From the NCBI RefSeq assembly GCF_039555755.1, contig NZ_CP154631.1:2356001-2420000 (forward strand): a stretch of 64,000 bases of DNA. The letters are read 5' to 3'. The position numbers and the translations under genes are program-made. The notes below the pieces were generated by a model. The model worked only from the letters and a program-made list of their open reading frames with translations, ran no database searches and was not told the origin of the DNA. This document shows positions 7,428 through 15,710 of the stretch, in pieces. The DNA is from Pseudomonas sediminis (GTDB taxonomy: Bacteria; Pseudomonadota; Gammaproteobacteria; Pseudomonadales; Pseudomonadaceae). Each line of letters begins with the position of its first letter. Position 1 is the first letter of the stretch.

Positions 7428-8626
7428 GGCGCATCCCCCAGAATCAGGGCGACATTATTGCCGCCAAAGGCGAAGGAGTTGCTCATCAGATGGCGGCCCT
7501 GTTTGCGCGGAAGCTGGGCACCGGCTTGGGCGAGTTCGATCGGTGCCAGTTCGGGATCTCGCTGTCCGTCCCAGAGGTGCGGTGGCAGCAGTCCGTCACG
7601 GTTGTACTCGCTCAGCGTCAGCCAACAGAAGGCCGCCTCCAGTGCACCTGCGGCGCCCAGGGTGTGGCCGGTCATGGACTTGCTCGACGAGCAGGGCAGG
7701 CCATTGGGGAACAGGGCGTGTACCGCTTTGCTCTCCATCGCGTCGTTGTGGCGGGTGGCAGTGCCGTGCAGGTTTAAGTAGTCGATCCGATCCGGCGTCA
7801 GGCCGGCGCTGGCCAGGGCCTTCTCCATGGCGGCTCGGGCGCCGACCCCTTCTGGATGCGGGGCGGAAATATGGTGGGCATCGGACGTGGCGCCGCCGCC
7901 GAAGAAGGCGATGGGCGAAGGCTCGCGCGTCATCAGGAACAGGGCCGCCGCTTCGCCGATATTGATGCCGTTGCGATTTACCGAGAACGGATTGCAGGGC
8001 TCGGCGGAAACCGCCTCCAGCGATGAGAACCCATTTAGGGTCAGGCGGCACAGGCTGTCCACGCCGCCGCAGATCACCGCGTCGCACAGGCCCATGCGCA
8101 GCAGGCGATGGGCGCTGAGCAGGGCGCGGGCGCTGGAGGTGCAGGCGGTGGACTGGCAGTACACCGGGCCAGTCAGTTTCAGCCAGTCCGCCAGGAAGTT
8201 CGCTGGCGCGGCCATCTCCTGCTGGATGTAGTCGTACTCGGCTGGCAGCTCGCCATCGTCGAGCTGGCGCCCGATATGCTCGCCCGCTTCGCGAATGCCC
8301 GAGGTGCTCGTACCCAGCACCAGGCCGACGCGGTGAGCACCATGGCGGGCGATGGCCGCGCGCAGTTCGGGCTCGATCTGCAGCGCGGCTGCAAGCAGCA
8401 GTTGGTTGTTGCGACTGTGCGAGCGCTCGAAACCGGCTGGTATGGCTGGCAGATCGGCATGCACGGCACCGACCGTCAGGCAGCGTTCACTGACCCAGCC
8501 GTCTTCGGCACGCATGCCCGAGGTGTCACCGGCGAACAGCGCATCGGCGACGGCCTGCTTGCCTTCGCCCAGGGCGCAGATCACGCCGAGTGCATTGAGG
8601 TAGCCGGGGGTAGGGGCACGGGACAT
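7424..8626 (-). CDS. apeO: Beta-ketoacyl-ACP synthase (ApeO-type)
   Basis: A 400-residue ketosynthase with Cys162 (STACTSSA), His288 (NLHGT) and His321 (TGHTLGAAG), so it should be catalytically competent. In known aryl polyene pathways ApeO takes part in the condensation steps alongside ApeR and the ApeC chain-length factor. The start is the ATG at 8626, sharing one base with the lipoprotein stop (TGATG); a TTG one codon earlier is in frame but has no support. It is about 20 percent shorter in its N-terminal cap than PKS ketosynthases, as expected for the FabF family. Confidence 0.9.
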   Translation of the reverse strand: MSRAPTPGYLNALGVICALGEGKQAVADALFAGDTSGMRAEDGWVSERCLTVGAVHADLPAIPAGFERSHSRNNQLLLAAALQIEPELRAAIARHGAHRVGLVLGTSTSGIREAGEHIGRQLDDGELPAEYDYIQQEMAAPANFLADWLKLTGPVYCQSTACTSSARALLSAHRLLRMGLCDAVICGGVDSLCRLTLNGFSSLEAVSAEPCNPFSVNRNGINIGEAAALFLMTREPSPIAFFGGGATSDAHHISAPHPEGVGARAAMEKALASAGLTPDRIDYLNLHGTATRHNDAMESKAVHALFPNGLPCSSSKSMTGHTLGAAGALEAAFCWLTLSEYNRDGLLPPHLWDGQRDPELAPIELAQAGAQLPRKQGRHLMSNSFAFGGNNVALILGDAP

Positions 8627-9120
8627 CAATCGCTTTCTTCCAGGTTCAGTGCATGTATCCGGTAGTTCAGGCCGGTCTTGCCAAGGGTGAAATTCAGTGG
8701 GCCGTGGTAGTCGACGGTCCAGTCCGGAACAAGGCGGCGTTGGTCGTCACTCACCTGTTGCCAGCTGCCGGCCGGGTAGGCCTGCAGCGCGTCGCTTCGG
8801 GTCAGGGCAAACAGCAGCGCAGCGAACAGTTCTCGCGCTTCGGTATTGGGTGGCAACAGGCCGTCGTTGCGCCATTGTCCGGCATCCAGCAGCTGACGCG
8901 CCTGTGGGATGCCCAGTGGGTCCATCAATGACCAGCGCAGGGCCGAGCCTTCACGCTGGATCACCAGCAGCCAGTCCTGTCGCACCTGTGCCTGCTCACG
9001 CTGGATCTGCAGGCTGAGCGGCAAGGGCGCGACCAGTGCCGGTGGCGTCTGCGGCACGGGGGTATGTGCGGCGCAGGCGCCCAGCAGCAGGCTGGCGACG
9101 AGCAGGAGTATGCGTGGCAT
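8626..9120 (-). CDS. apeN: DUF3261-type lipoprotein (ApeN-like)
   Basis: A 164-residue lipoprotein with signal sequence and lipobox LLGAC (Cys16). The mature part has a proline-rich stretch after the lipid anchor and ends with the conserved VPDWTVDYHGP and YRIHALNLEE segments of the DUF3261 family, which is typical of aryl polyene clusters. Together with the LolA-like carrier and MMPL exporter it probably helps place the pigment lipid in the outer membrane. The ATG at 9120 overlaps the methyltransferase stop by one base. Confidence 0.85.
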   Translation of the reverse strand: MPRILLLVASLLLGACAAHTPVPQTPPALVAPLPLSLQIQREQAQVRQDWLLVIQREGSALRWSLMDPLGIPQARQLLDAGQWRNDGLLPPNTEARELFAALLFALTRSDALQAYPAGSWQQVSDDQRRLVPDWTVDYHGPLNFTLGKTGLNYRIHALNLEESD

Positions 9121-9839
9121 CACGGTTTGCGCGCCACTACGTTGAGCAGCGTTTCGTCGCGTTGGCCGACCGGCTTGGGCCGCATCAGCCCCCAGCGCTC
9201 CAGCAGGCCGAAATCCTTGGAGCGACTCCACCACAGATAGGGGTAGGAAACACTGCTCTCTTCGAACTGGAAACCCTGCGCGCTGAGCATTTGCAGGTAC
9301 TGCTCGGCGCTACGTTGAACGTGCATCGGGTGACGGAACAGCCAGCGGATCACCCAGGTGTCGATGTAGTACTTGGTCGATTCGGCCAGCAGCAACCGGC
9401 CACCCGGTTTCAGCACGCGCCAGAACTCGGCGAGGGCTTTCTCCTGCTCCACCAGGTGATGCAGGGTCTGGTGGCAGAACAGCAGGTCGACGCTGGCGTC
9501 GGGCAGGTCGATGGCCGCGCAGTCACTGGCGATCAGTTCGACCTCCAGGCCCAGGCGCTCCGCCTCGCGGCGCGAGCATTCGAGGCTGTGCGGATCGGCG
9601 TCGAGGCCGATCATCCGCGCCGGTGCGAAGGCGGCGTTGAGCAGGCCGAAAGAACGGCCCTGACCGCAGCCGGCATCGAGCAACGCGGGCGCTTGCGGCA
9701 ACGGGCTGCCGCTCAGGCGTACCAGATCGTTGATCGCGACCCGCAGTACATGGTGTTGCCAGACATGGCTCTGCAGGAACCAGAAACCGAAGCGGGTTTC
9801 TTCGACGTAGGTGGGCGAGACGGGGCGCAGGGCGTTCAT
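9120..9839 (-). CDS. Class I SAM-dependent methyltransferase (probable aryl head-group methylation)
   Basis: A 239-residue methyltransferase of the Methyltransf_11/25 type. The SAM-binding motif I is LLDAGCGQGRSFG, with the acidic residue of motif II in MIGLDADPHS and the motif around ASDCAAIDLPDASVDLL. It probably methylates the aromatic end of the polyene, the job given to ApeB in enterobacterial clusters, though O- versus C-methylation cannot be told apart here. AAGGA lies seven bases before its ATG at 9839. A palindromic repeat separates it from the halogenase gene, making the widest gap between apeC and apeR. Confidence 0.82.
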   Translation of the reverse strand: MNALRPVSPTYVEETRFGFWFLQSHVWQHHVLRVAINDLVRLSGSPLPQAPALLDAGCGQGRSFGLLNAAFAPARMIGLDADPHSLECSRREAERLGLEVELIASDCAAIDLPDASVDLLFCHQTLHHLVEQEKALAEFWRVLKPGGRLLLAESTKYYIDTWVIRWLFRHPMHVQRSAEQYLQMLSAQGFQFEESSVSYPYLWWSRSKDFGLLERWGLMRPKPVGQRDETLLNVVARKP

Positions 9840-9854
9840 CGACGATCCTTGTTT

Positions 9855-9996
9855 AGAACCTATTTACGAGCTAGCGAGCTAGAGCCATACAATGCAGAAG
9901 CAGGCGAGGAAGCGGAGTTTACGAGTTGTAAATGAGCATTCCGAGCCTGTTTCTAACGCCGTAGGGCCGACGCGCAGCTGATCGTAAGTAGGTTCT
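9855..9996. repeat. MITE-like palindromic intergenic element
   Basis: A 142-bp element bounded by terminal inverted repeats: AGAACCTATTTACGA at the left and, reading the other strand from the right, AGAACCTACTTACGA (14 of 15 match). Inside are further inverted arms, AGAAGCAGGC at 9896-9905 against GCCTGTTTCT at 9946-9955, and TTTAC/GTAAA in the centre, so the whole unit could fold as one long hairpin. It has no open frame. Its right end coincides with the last base of the halogenase TGA stop codon. I recall similar sequences between genes in several Pseudomonas genomes, but cannot search. No clear target duplication is visible. Confidence 0.75.
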
Positions 9997-11243
9997 CAGG
10001 GTTGGGAGCAAAGTTCTGCGAGCACTCGCAGGCGGCGGCGTGGTTCGGACACGTAGGGATTCTTACCGTCCCAGGCGTAGCCGGCAAGGATCGAGCTGAT
10101 CATGCGACGAATTTCCGGGGAGGCGTTCTCGTAGTAGATCACGTCCTGGAAGGAACCCTCGTACCAGCCTTCGACGTAGACGCGGAAGGTATCCACGCCG
10201 CGTTTGAGCGGGATGGCGAACTCGTTCTCCCAGTCCACCGTTTCGCCACCCAGCTGGCGATGCAGCAGCCCGGCGGCCATGCTCGCCGAACGCATGGCGA
10301 TGGTTACGCCGGAGCTGAATACCGGATCGAGGAACTCGGCGGCGTTGCCCAGCAAGGCGAAGCCTGGGCCGTGCAGGCTCTTGACGTTGGCCGAGTAACC
10401 GTTGATCTCGCGCGCCGGGGTATCCCACACGGCATTGCCGAGCACCTTGCTCAACGATGGGGTCTCGGCAACGAACTGCTTGAGACAGGCATCGAGATCT
10501 TTCGGAGAATTCTCGTAGTGCTCGGCTGCGGCGACCACGCCCAGCGAGCAACGGCCGTTGCTGAATGGGATGGTCCAGAACCACACGTCGCGCAGAGTCG
10601 GGTGAGTGGTGATGAGGATCATCTCGCGGTTGAAGCCCGAGGCCGGGTCGATGCGATCCTCGATATGGGTGAACACCGCGCGACGGACCGGGAAGGCCGA
10701 CGGCGTGTCGAGATCGAGCAGGCGCGGCAGCACGCGGCCATAACCACTGCCGTCGAGGACGAAGGCGCACTCGACCTGGTACTCGAAGCCGTCGGCCAGG
10801 CGGCGTACCGACAGGCGCGGGCAATCACCACTGAAGTCGGCGGCGAAGATTTCTTCCTCGTAGCGGATCTCCACGCCCTGGCGCTCGGCTTCGTCGGCCA
10901 GCAACTTGTCGAAGTCGGCGCGGATTACCTGATAGGTCGAACCCTTGCCCTCGGTGAACTTGTCGCGGAAGTCGAAGCTGGTGTAACGCTCACCCCAGGC
11001 GAACGCAGCACCGTGCTTGGTCTGGAAGCCAGCGGCCTGGACGGCCTCGAGCATGCCGGCTTCTTCGACGAAGTCCAGGCAGTGCGACAGCAGGCTCTCG
11101 CCGATGGAAAAGCGTGGGAAGCGCTGGCGCTCCAGCACCAGTACGTCATGACCCTTGCGTTTGAGGATGGCGGCTGCGATGGCGCCGGACGGGCCGGCAC
11201 CGATGACGACGATCTGGCGTTGTTCGAGTTCAGGAGATTTCAT
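9996..11243 (-). CDS. Flavin-dependent halogenase-like oxidoreductase
   Basis: A 415-residue FAD enzyme. The dinucleotide motif GAGPSG is at residues 15-20, and WFWTIP at residues 221-226 fits the WxWxIP signature of flavin-dependent halogenases. Lys76 in FQTKHGAAF sits where such enzymes carry the lysine that forms the chloramine or bromamine intermediate. Xanthomonadins, aryl polyenes of Xanthomonas, are brominated, so a halogenated head group is a fair prediction; a monooxygenase or dehydrogenase role remains possible. The ATG at 11243 is chosen for its short overlap with the antiporter gene; ATG at 11261 is an alternative. The stop abuts the palindromic element. A separate flavin reductase is not seen. 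Confidence 0.75.
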   Translation of the reverse strand: MKSPELEQRQIVVIGAGPSGAIAAAILKRKGHDVLVLERQRFPRFSIGESLLSHCLDFVEEAGMLEAVQAAGFQTKHGAAFAWGERYTSFDFRDKFTEGKGSTYQVIRADFDKLLADEAERQGVEIRYEEEIFAADFSGDCPRLSVRRLADGFEYQVECAFVLDGSGYGRVLPRLLDLDTPSAFPVRRAVFTHIEDRIDPASGFNREMILITTHPTLRDVWFWTIPFSNGRCSLGVVAAAEHYENSPKDLDACLKQFVAETPSLSKVLGNAVWDTPAREINGYSANVKSLHGPGFALLGNAAEFLDPVFSSGVTIAMRSASMAAGLLHRQLGGETVDWENEFAIPLKRGVDTFRVYVEGWYEGSFQDVIYYENASPEIRRMISSILAGYAWDGKNPYVSEPRRRLRVLAELCSQP

Positions 11244-12378
11244 AGCGGGTTTTCGCTTCATGATTGGCCGCATGCCGGCCCAGCAGGGCAGGCAGCAGAG
11301 TAGAGAACAGACTCATCAGCAGCAGGCCGAAGTACACCGTTGAATCAATCAGCTGGAGCTGCAGGAGCAGGTTGAGGAACACGATTTCGGTCAGGCCGCG
11401 GATGTTCAGCAGCAGGCTTTCACGCCACTTGATCCGTGCCGACGCGGCCGGATCTGCCCAGTGCAGACCCAGCCAGCTACCAAGCACCTTGCTGATGACC
11501 GGCAGCGCCAGCAGGGTACCTATCACCAGCCAGGACATGTGTTGACCCAGGCCATGGAAATCCACGCGCAGCACGCCGTAAGTGAGAATCAGCGGAACCG
11601 CGATGCCATTCATCAGCAGCTTCCAGTGGCGTTGCGCCAATGGCAGGACGAAGGGCTGTTTCAGATAGCCCAGACACAGCATGTAGGCGATGCCGAATAC
11701 CAGCGCATTCAGTCCAAGCTGCTGAAACAGCAGCATCAGGGCGAAGAACGGCAGGCTGTAGAACAGCGGATGGCGCCGCTTGAGCCTGTGCAGCAACAGG
11801 GGCAGCAGTGCCGCCAACAGCGGCCAGAGCAAGGTTGCCGGCTGGCTGCTGCCCTGGGCCAGGCCGAACAGGCTCCAGCACATGAAGTCCATCAGGATTG
11901 CCGCGTGCAGCAGGCGTTTGGTGTCGGCGGCCGGGTAGCCGATGCTCTGCAGGAACAGATAGAGCACCGGGATGGCAGTGATGGAAAACAGCAGGCCAAT
12001 GCCCAGCGCACTCAACCAGCCACGCTCGCCGGGTAGCAGCCATAGCGAGCAGGCCAGGCCCGCCAGCATCGGCACGAGAAAACTCGGCAGGGCGATTTTC
12101 ACGCAGGCCGGGCTGAGATCGAGGTCGATCACATCACTGAGGATGTAGCCGAGCAGCAGCGCGAAGCATAGGCCGTAGGCAAGCTCCAGCCAGTCGGGCG
12201 CCAGCAGGTCGTTGGCACTCAACTGCCAGTGCGGCTCGGCCCACAGCAACAGCAGCGCCGGAATGGCGAGTGCGGCCACCAGCAACTGCCCGACGATGGG
12301 TATCAAGCGGCGCCCACCGACGACCGCGACCAGCGCATAGATGGCCAGGGCCAGCAACCAGAACAGGACGACCGTCAT
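11230..12378 (-). CDS. CPA2-like cation/proton antiporter-type membrane protein
   Basis: A 382-residue protein with about 11-12 transmembrane segments. Two stretches recall the CPA2 (Kef/GerN) family: SITAIPVLYLFLQSIGYPA, near where CPA2 proteins have their conserved TAIV segment, and LLNIRGLTEIVFLNLLLQ near the end. No RCK/TrkA regulatory domain follows. It is translationally coupled to the MMPL exporter gene upstream (ATGA) and overlaps the halogenase downstream. It may supply ions to the tailoring or export step, or itself be a transporter of the product. It is not part of the minimal aryl polyene set as I know it. Confidence 0.7.
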   Translation of the reverse strand: MTVVLFWLLALAIYALVAVVGGRRLIPIVGQLLVAALAIPALLLLWAEPHWQLSANDLLAPDWLELAYGLCFALLLGYILSDVIDLDLSPACVKIALPSFLVPMLAGLACSLWLLPGERGWLSALGIGLLFSITAIPVLYLFLQSIGYPAADTKRLLHAAILMDFMCWSLFGLAQGSSQPATLLWPLLAALLPLLLHRLKRRHPLFYSLPFFALMLLFQQLGLNALVFGIAYMLCLGYLKQPFVLPLAQRHWKLLMNGIAVPLILTYGVLRVDFHGLGQHMSWLVIGTLLALPVISKVLGSWLGLHWADPAASARIKWRESLLLNIRGLTEIVFLNLLLQLQLIDSTVYFGLLLMSLFSTLLPALLGRHAANHEAKTRYEIS

Positions 12379-14702
12379 GGCTGCTTATCCTTTGCTTGCG
12401 CGTCACCTGCCCAGGGGGCGAGGAGGAAGCTGAAGGCCAGGCCGATGCTGATGGCCAGGCCGAAGTTGCTCACCGCAGGCGTACTGGAAACGGCCAGCAG
12501 GCCGAACGACAACCAGGTGGTCAGTGCCGACAGCAGCGTGCCGAGCAGGCTGGTGGCGGCGCCGCCGACCCGTTCGCGAATCAGAATGGCGTAGTCCACG
12601 CCGATGGCGGTGACCAGCAACAGGCCGAACAGGCTGAACAGGGTCAGCGGCTGGCCAAGCCAGCCCAGGCTGGCCAGGCTGGCCAATGCGGCCAGCAGCG
12701 AGACCGCCAGTACACGAGCGGCACCGCGTGCGCCAAAGAAGATCCAGAGCACAGCGAAGATCAGCAGGCAGGAGGCCAGCTTGAGTTCGGCGGCGCTGAC
12801 TTGCGTGGCGGCGAACAGGCGATTGAGCTCGCCGAGGCGGTCGACCAGTTTTACCCCGTCCAGTCCCTCGACCTGGGCGGCAAGCAGATCGCTGTCGGTC
12901 AAGCCTTGCAGGCTGATCAAGCCGGCGACCTGGCCGTCATCGGCGTTGCCCAGCCAGAGTGGCCGCCAGGGCTCACTGAGTGGCGCGGATAGCACCTGCT
13001 CGATGGTCAGCGTCGGCAGTGCTTGCAGCTGTTGCGCTTCCTGCTCGATGGCCTCGGCGGGGATGCCCAGTTCGTTGAGTGCAGCGCTATGGCTCGGGAG
13101 CTGTGCCACGGCTTGGCGCAGTGCCTCCTGCTGGGTGGCTGGCGCCATCAGCTGGCTCAGGGCCAGATAGCTCTTCAACTGGCCTTGTTCCACCAGCTTG
13201 TCCAGGCGTTGGCTCAACGGCTGCTGGCGTTGCAGCAATTGTTCCTCGTCGTCGCCGCGCACCAGAAAGAACTGACTGGTCGGTTGCATGCCGACGATCT
13301 GGCTGATGGCTTTCGACTGCTCAAGCAATTGCGGCGGTACGCTGGCCCACTGGCGCAGGTCGTCCTTGTGCGAGAGCTGCAACAGGCCAGCAGCGCAGAA
13401 CAGGGCGAAGATCAACAGCAGCCAGGGTGTGGGCAGTTTTCGCAACAAGGCTTCGCGCCAGTCGAGCAGGCGCTGTGCTAGGGCATGCGGCGGCTGCCAG
13501 GGACGTATCTCGGCCTTGCCGAGCAGGGTTGGCAACAGGAACAGCGTGCTCAGGTAGGCGCCGAGCAGGCCGGCGGCGGAGAAGATCGCCACTTGTTTCA
13601 GTGCCGGGAACGGCGTGAAGGCCAGGGCCAGATAGCCGATGACGTTGGTCAGCAGACCGAGGCTCAGGCCAAGAAACGTGGCGCGCAGGGCACGCCAACT
13701 ATCCCAGGGTTGCAGCGTCCAGCTTTTCGACAGCAGGTGCAGGGGGTAGTCGATGGCCACGCCGATCAGGCTGGCACCCAGCACCAGGGTCATCACGTGG
13801 ATGTGGCCGAACACCGCGACGCAGGCCGTGAGCCCAGCGAGCACGCCAATGGCCGCGGGGATGAAGGCGAGCAGTACGCGCACCCGGCGAAACACCAGCA
13901 GCATCATCAGCAGGGCACCAGCGCTGGCGATGCTGCCCATCACGTTGATTTCGCGAGTGGCTTCGCGCTGGCCATGGGCGGAATACAGCAGCCCGCTGCT
14001 GGCGAGCAATTGGCCGCCGCGTGCCTGCACCTCATCACGGGACTGGGCGACCAGATCGTCCACGGCCAGAGCCAGGTTGCCGTCGAAGGCGTCGGCGTTG
14101 GTGCGGGCGCGTAGCAGGGCCCAGGTGATCCCTTCGCTTTCGGCGATCAGCGCGCCGCTGAGGTCGACCTGGACATTGTGGTAATGGGGAAGCCCTTTCT
14201 CCACCAGGGTGCTGAGGCCGAGCAGATCATCATTGGTGGCAACCACGCCCTGACTGCGGAAGGGGTCGAACAGATCCTGCACCCGTCGCTCGACGAAGGC
14301 GGATGGATTGTCGATCAGCAATTGACGGTCGGCAGCCGGCAACAGCGCCAGGCGTTGATCCTGCAGTTGCTGGCGTATGCCGGACAGGTCGGCTTGCGGA
14401 TCCCACTGCACCTTCTCGAACAGCGCCTGTTGCTGCCAGCGTGTGCCCAGTTCGGCGGCCAGTGCCAGGGCTTGCTCGCGCTGCGGGTGGCTGATCAGCA
14501 CCAGAAGCTCGCGATTGAGCGGCTCCTGCATACGTTGCACGGCCTGCTGCTCGAGCGCGTCCGGCGTGCCGTTGGGTACCAGTTCCAGCAGGTTGGCCGA
14601 TACGGGCGCGCCGCCGCGCCACTGCCAGGCAGCGACGGCAACGAGCAGGAGCAGGGCGAGCGGAAAGAGCCGTGAACCCCAGTATTCAACTCTGGAAGTC
14701 AT
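12375..14702 (-). CDS. apeM: MMPL/RND-family exporter (ApeM-type)
   Basis: A 775-residue protein with the RND-like duplicated layout: one N-terminal helix, a periplasmic loop of about 200 residues, a block of transmembrane helices (about residues 225-400), then the same arrangement again (loop at about 430-610, helices 625-765). This matches the MMPL lipid exporters of aryl polyene clusters, which probably take the pigment lipid from the inner membrane toward the LolA-like carrier. It overlaps the lolA-like gene by 17 bases. It is shorter than mycobacterial MmpL proteins, as usual for this group. Confidence 0.88.
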   Translation of the reverse strand: MTSRVEYWGSRLFPLALLLLVAVAAWQWRGGAPVSANLLELVPNGTPDALEQQAVQRMQEPLNRELLVLISHPQREQALALAAELGTRWQQQALFEKVQWDPQADLSGIRQQLQDQRLALLPAADRQLLIDNPSAFVERRVQDLFDPFRSQGVVATNDDLLGLSTLVEKGLPHYHNVQVDLSGALIAESEGITWALLRARTNADAFDGNLALAVDDLVAQSRDEVQARGGQLLASSGLLYSAHGQREATREINVMGSIASAGALLMMLLVFRRVRVLLAFIPAAIGVLAGLTACVAVFGHIHVMTLVLGASLIGVAIDYPLHLLSKSWTLQPWDSWRALRATFLGLSLGLLTNVIGYLALAFTPFPALKQVAIFSAAGLLGAYLSTLFLLPTLLGKAEIRPWQPPHALAQRLLDWREALLRKLPTPWLLLIFALFCAAGLLQLSHKDDLRQWASVPPQLLEQSKAISQIVGMQPTSQFFLVRGDDEEQLLQRQQPLSQRLDKLVEQGQLKSYLALSQLMAPATQQEALRQAVAQLPSHSAALNELGIPAEAIEQEAQQLQALPTLTIEQVLSAPLSEPWRPLWLGNADDGQVAGLISLQGLTDSDLLAAQVEGLDGVKLVDRLGELNRLFAATQVSAAELKLASCLLIFAVLWIFFGARGAARVLAVSLLAALASLASLGWLGQPLTLFSLFGLLLVTAIGVDYAILIRERVGGAATSLLGTLLSALTTWLSFGLLAVSSTPAVSNFGLAISIGLAFSFLLAPWAGDAQAKDKQP

Positions 14703-15288
14703 GTCGCTCCGCGTCGCTCAGGGACTGATCGGCCTGATTGTCCTCAAGGCGCAGCACGGTGCTGTCGCCCTGAGTTTCCTGCAGCTCGATACGCTGCACC
14801 AGCTCACCGCCGGTGATGACGATGGCCTTGAATACCTGCTTGAGCAGAACGCTGCGGGGCGTCAGATCGAGCTGCCAGGCCTCGGCGCTACCGCTCAGGC
14901 TTAGTTCGAAATCCTGACGCAGACCGCTGCTGTCGCCCTTGAGCACGGCAAGAAACAGGCGGTTCTGCTGAGCGGTGGCGCTTTGCTGGGCGACGAACTG
15001 CCAACCCTGTTCGCTGCGCCGGGCAATGCCTTGCGCGTCGATACGGTAGTCCTGCTGCAATGGGCGTTCGAGCAGCCAGAGCAGGCCATGATCCTTGGCC
15101 AGGACGAAGGTGCCGCGGCTGGTCAACGGTTGCGGCAGGGCGCGCAGGTGTTTTTCCTGGATGAAGCTGCCGCGCACCACCTCGGGCTCGCCGAGTTGCT
15201 CGCTGAGCTGGTCGAGGTCGAAGGCCAGCGCCAACTGGGCTGTGCCGAGCAGGATGAAGGCCAGAGCTGCACCGAGAAGGCGTTTCAC
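14686..15288 (-). CDS. apeL: LolA-like outer-membrane lipoprotein carrier (ApeL-type)
   Basis: A 200-residue periplasmic protein with a signal peptide ending near ALA (residue 22). The mature part starts with FDLDQLSEQLGEPEVVRGSF and shows the alternating strands of the LolA fold, including GTFVLAKDHGLLWL and the YRIDAQGI strand. In place of ordinary lipoproteins it is thought to shuttle the aryl polyene lipid across the periplasm, between the MMPL exporter and the outer-membrane lipoprotein. It overlaps the thioesterase gene by 4 bases (ATGA). Confidence 0.85.
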   Translation of the reverse strand: MKRLLGAALAFILLGTAQLALAFDLDQLSEQLGEPEVVRGSFIQEKHLRALPQPLTSRGTFVLAKDHGLLWLLERPLQQDYRIDAQGIARRSEQGWQFVAQQSATAQQNRLFLAVLKGDSSGLRQDFELSLSGSAEAWQLDLTPRSVLLKQVFKAIVITGGELVQRIELQETQGDSTVLRLEDNQADQSLSDAERHDFQS

Positions 15289-15710
15289 GCGATGGCCCTC
15301 TGTACGGCATCGATGAACACCTGGGGTGAGGCGAACTGCATTTCTCGCGTGGCGATCTCCACGGCGACCTGCACGGTGCTGCCGCGGGTCATGCGTTCGC
15401 CGGTCTCAGCATCGCTGATCAGGTAGTTGATCTTCAGGCGGCTTTCCCATTCCACCAGGTCGGCGCGCACGATGATGCGCTGGCCGAACTGGGCGCCGCG
15501 CACATAGCGTACCTGCAGGTCGATCACCGGCCAGGCGTAGCCGGAGTCGCGCATCTGCCGGTAGTTGTGGTCGAGCTTGTCGAGCAGGGCGCAGCGCGCC
15601 TGCTCGAAGTATTTGACGTAATGGCCGTGCCAGACGATTTCCATCATGTCGACGTCATAGAACTGCACCTGCAGTTCGATTTCCGCCTGCAATACGCCCT
15701 TGCTACGCAT
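15285..15710 (-). CDS. apeK: Hotdog thioesterase (ApeK-type, 4-hydroxybenzoyl-CoA thioesterase family)
   Basis: A 141-residue YbgC-like thioesterase. The active-site segment QFYDVDMMEIVWHGHYVKYF carries the family Asp and the VWHGHY pattern. In aryl polyene assembly it may release or proofread acyl intermediates from ACP or CoA. Its ATG at 15710 overlaps the ammonia-lyase stop by 8 bases, and its end overlaps apeL. Confidence 0.88.
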   Translation of the reverse strand: MRSKGVLQAEIELQVQFYDVDMMEIVWHGHYVKYFEQARCALLDKLDHNYRQMRDSGYAWPVIDLQVRYVRGAQFGQRIIVRADLVEWESRLKINYLISDAETGERMTRGSTVQVAVEIATREMQFASPQVFIDAVQRAIA

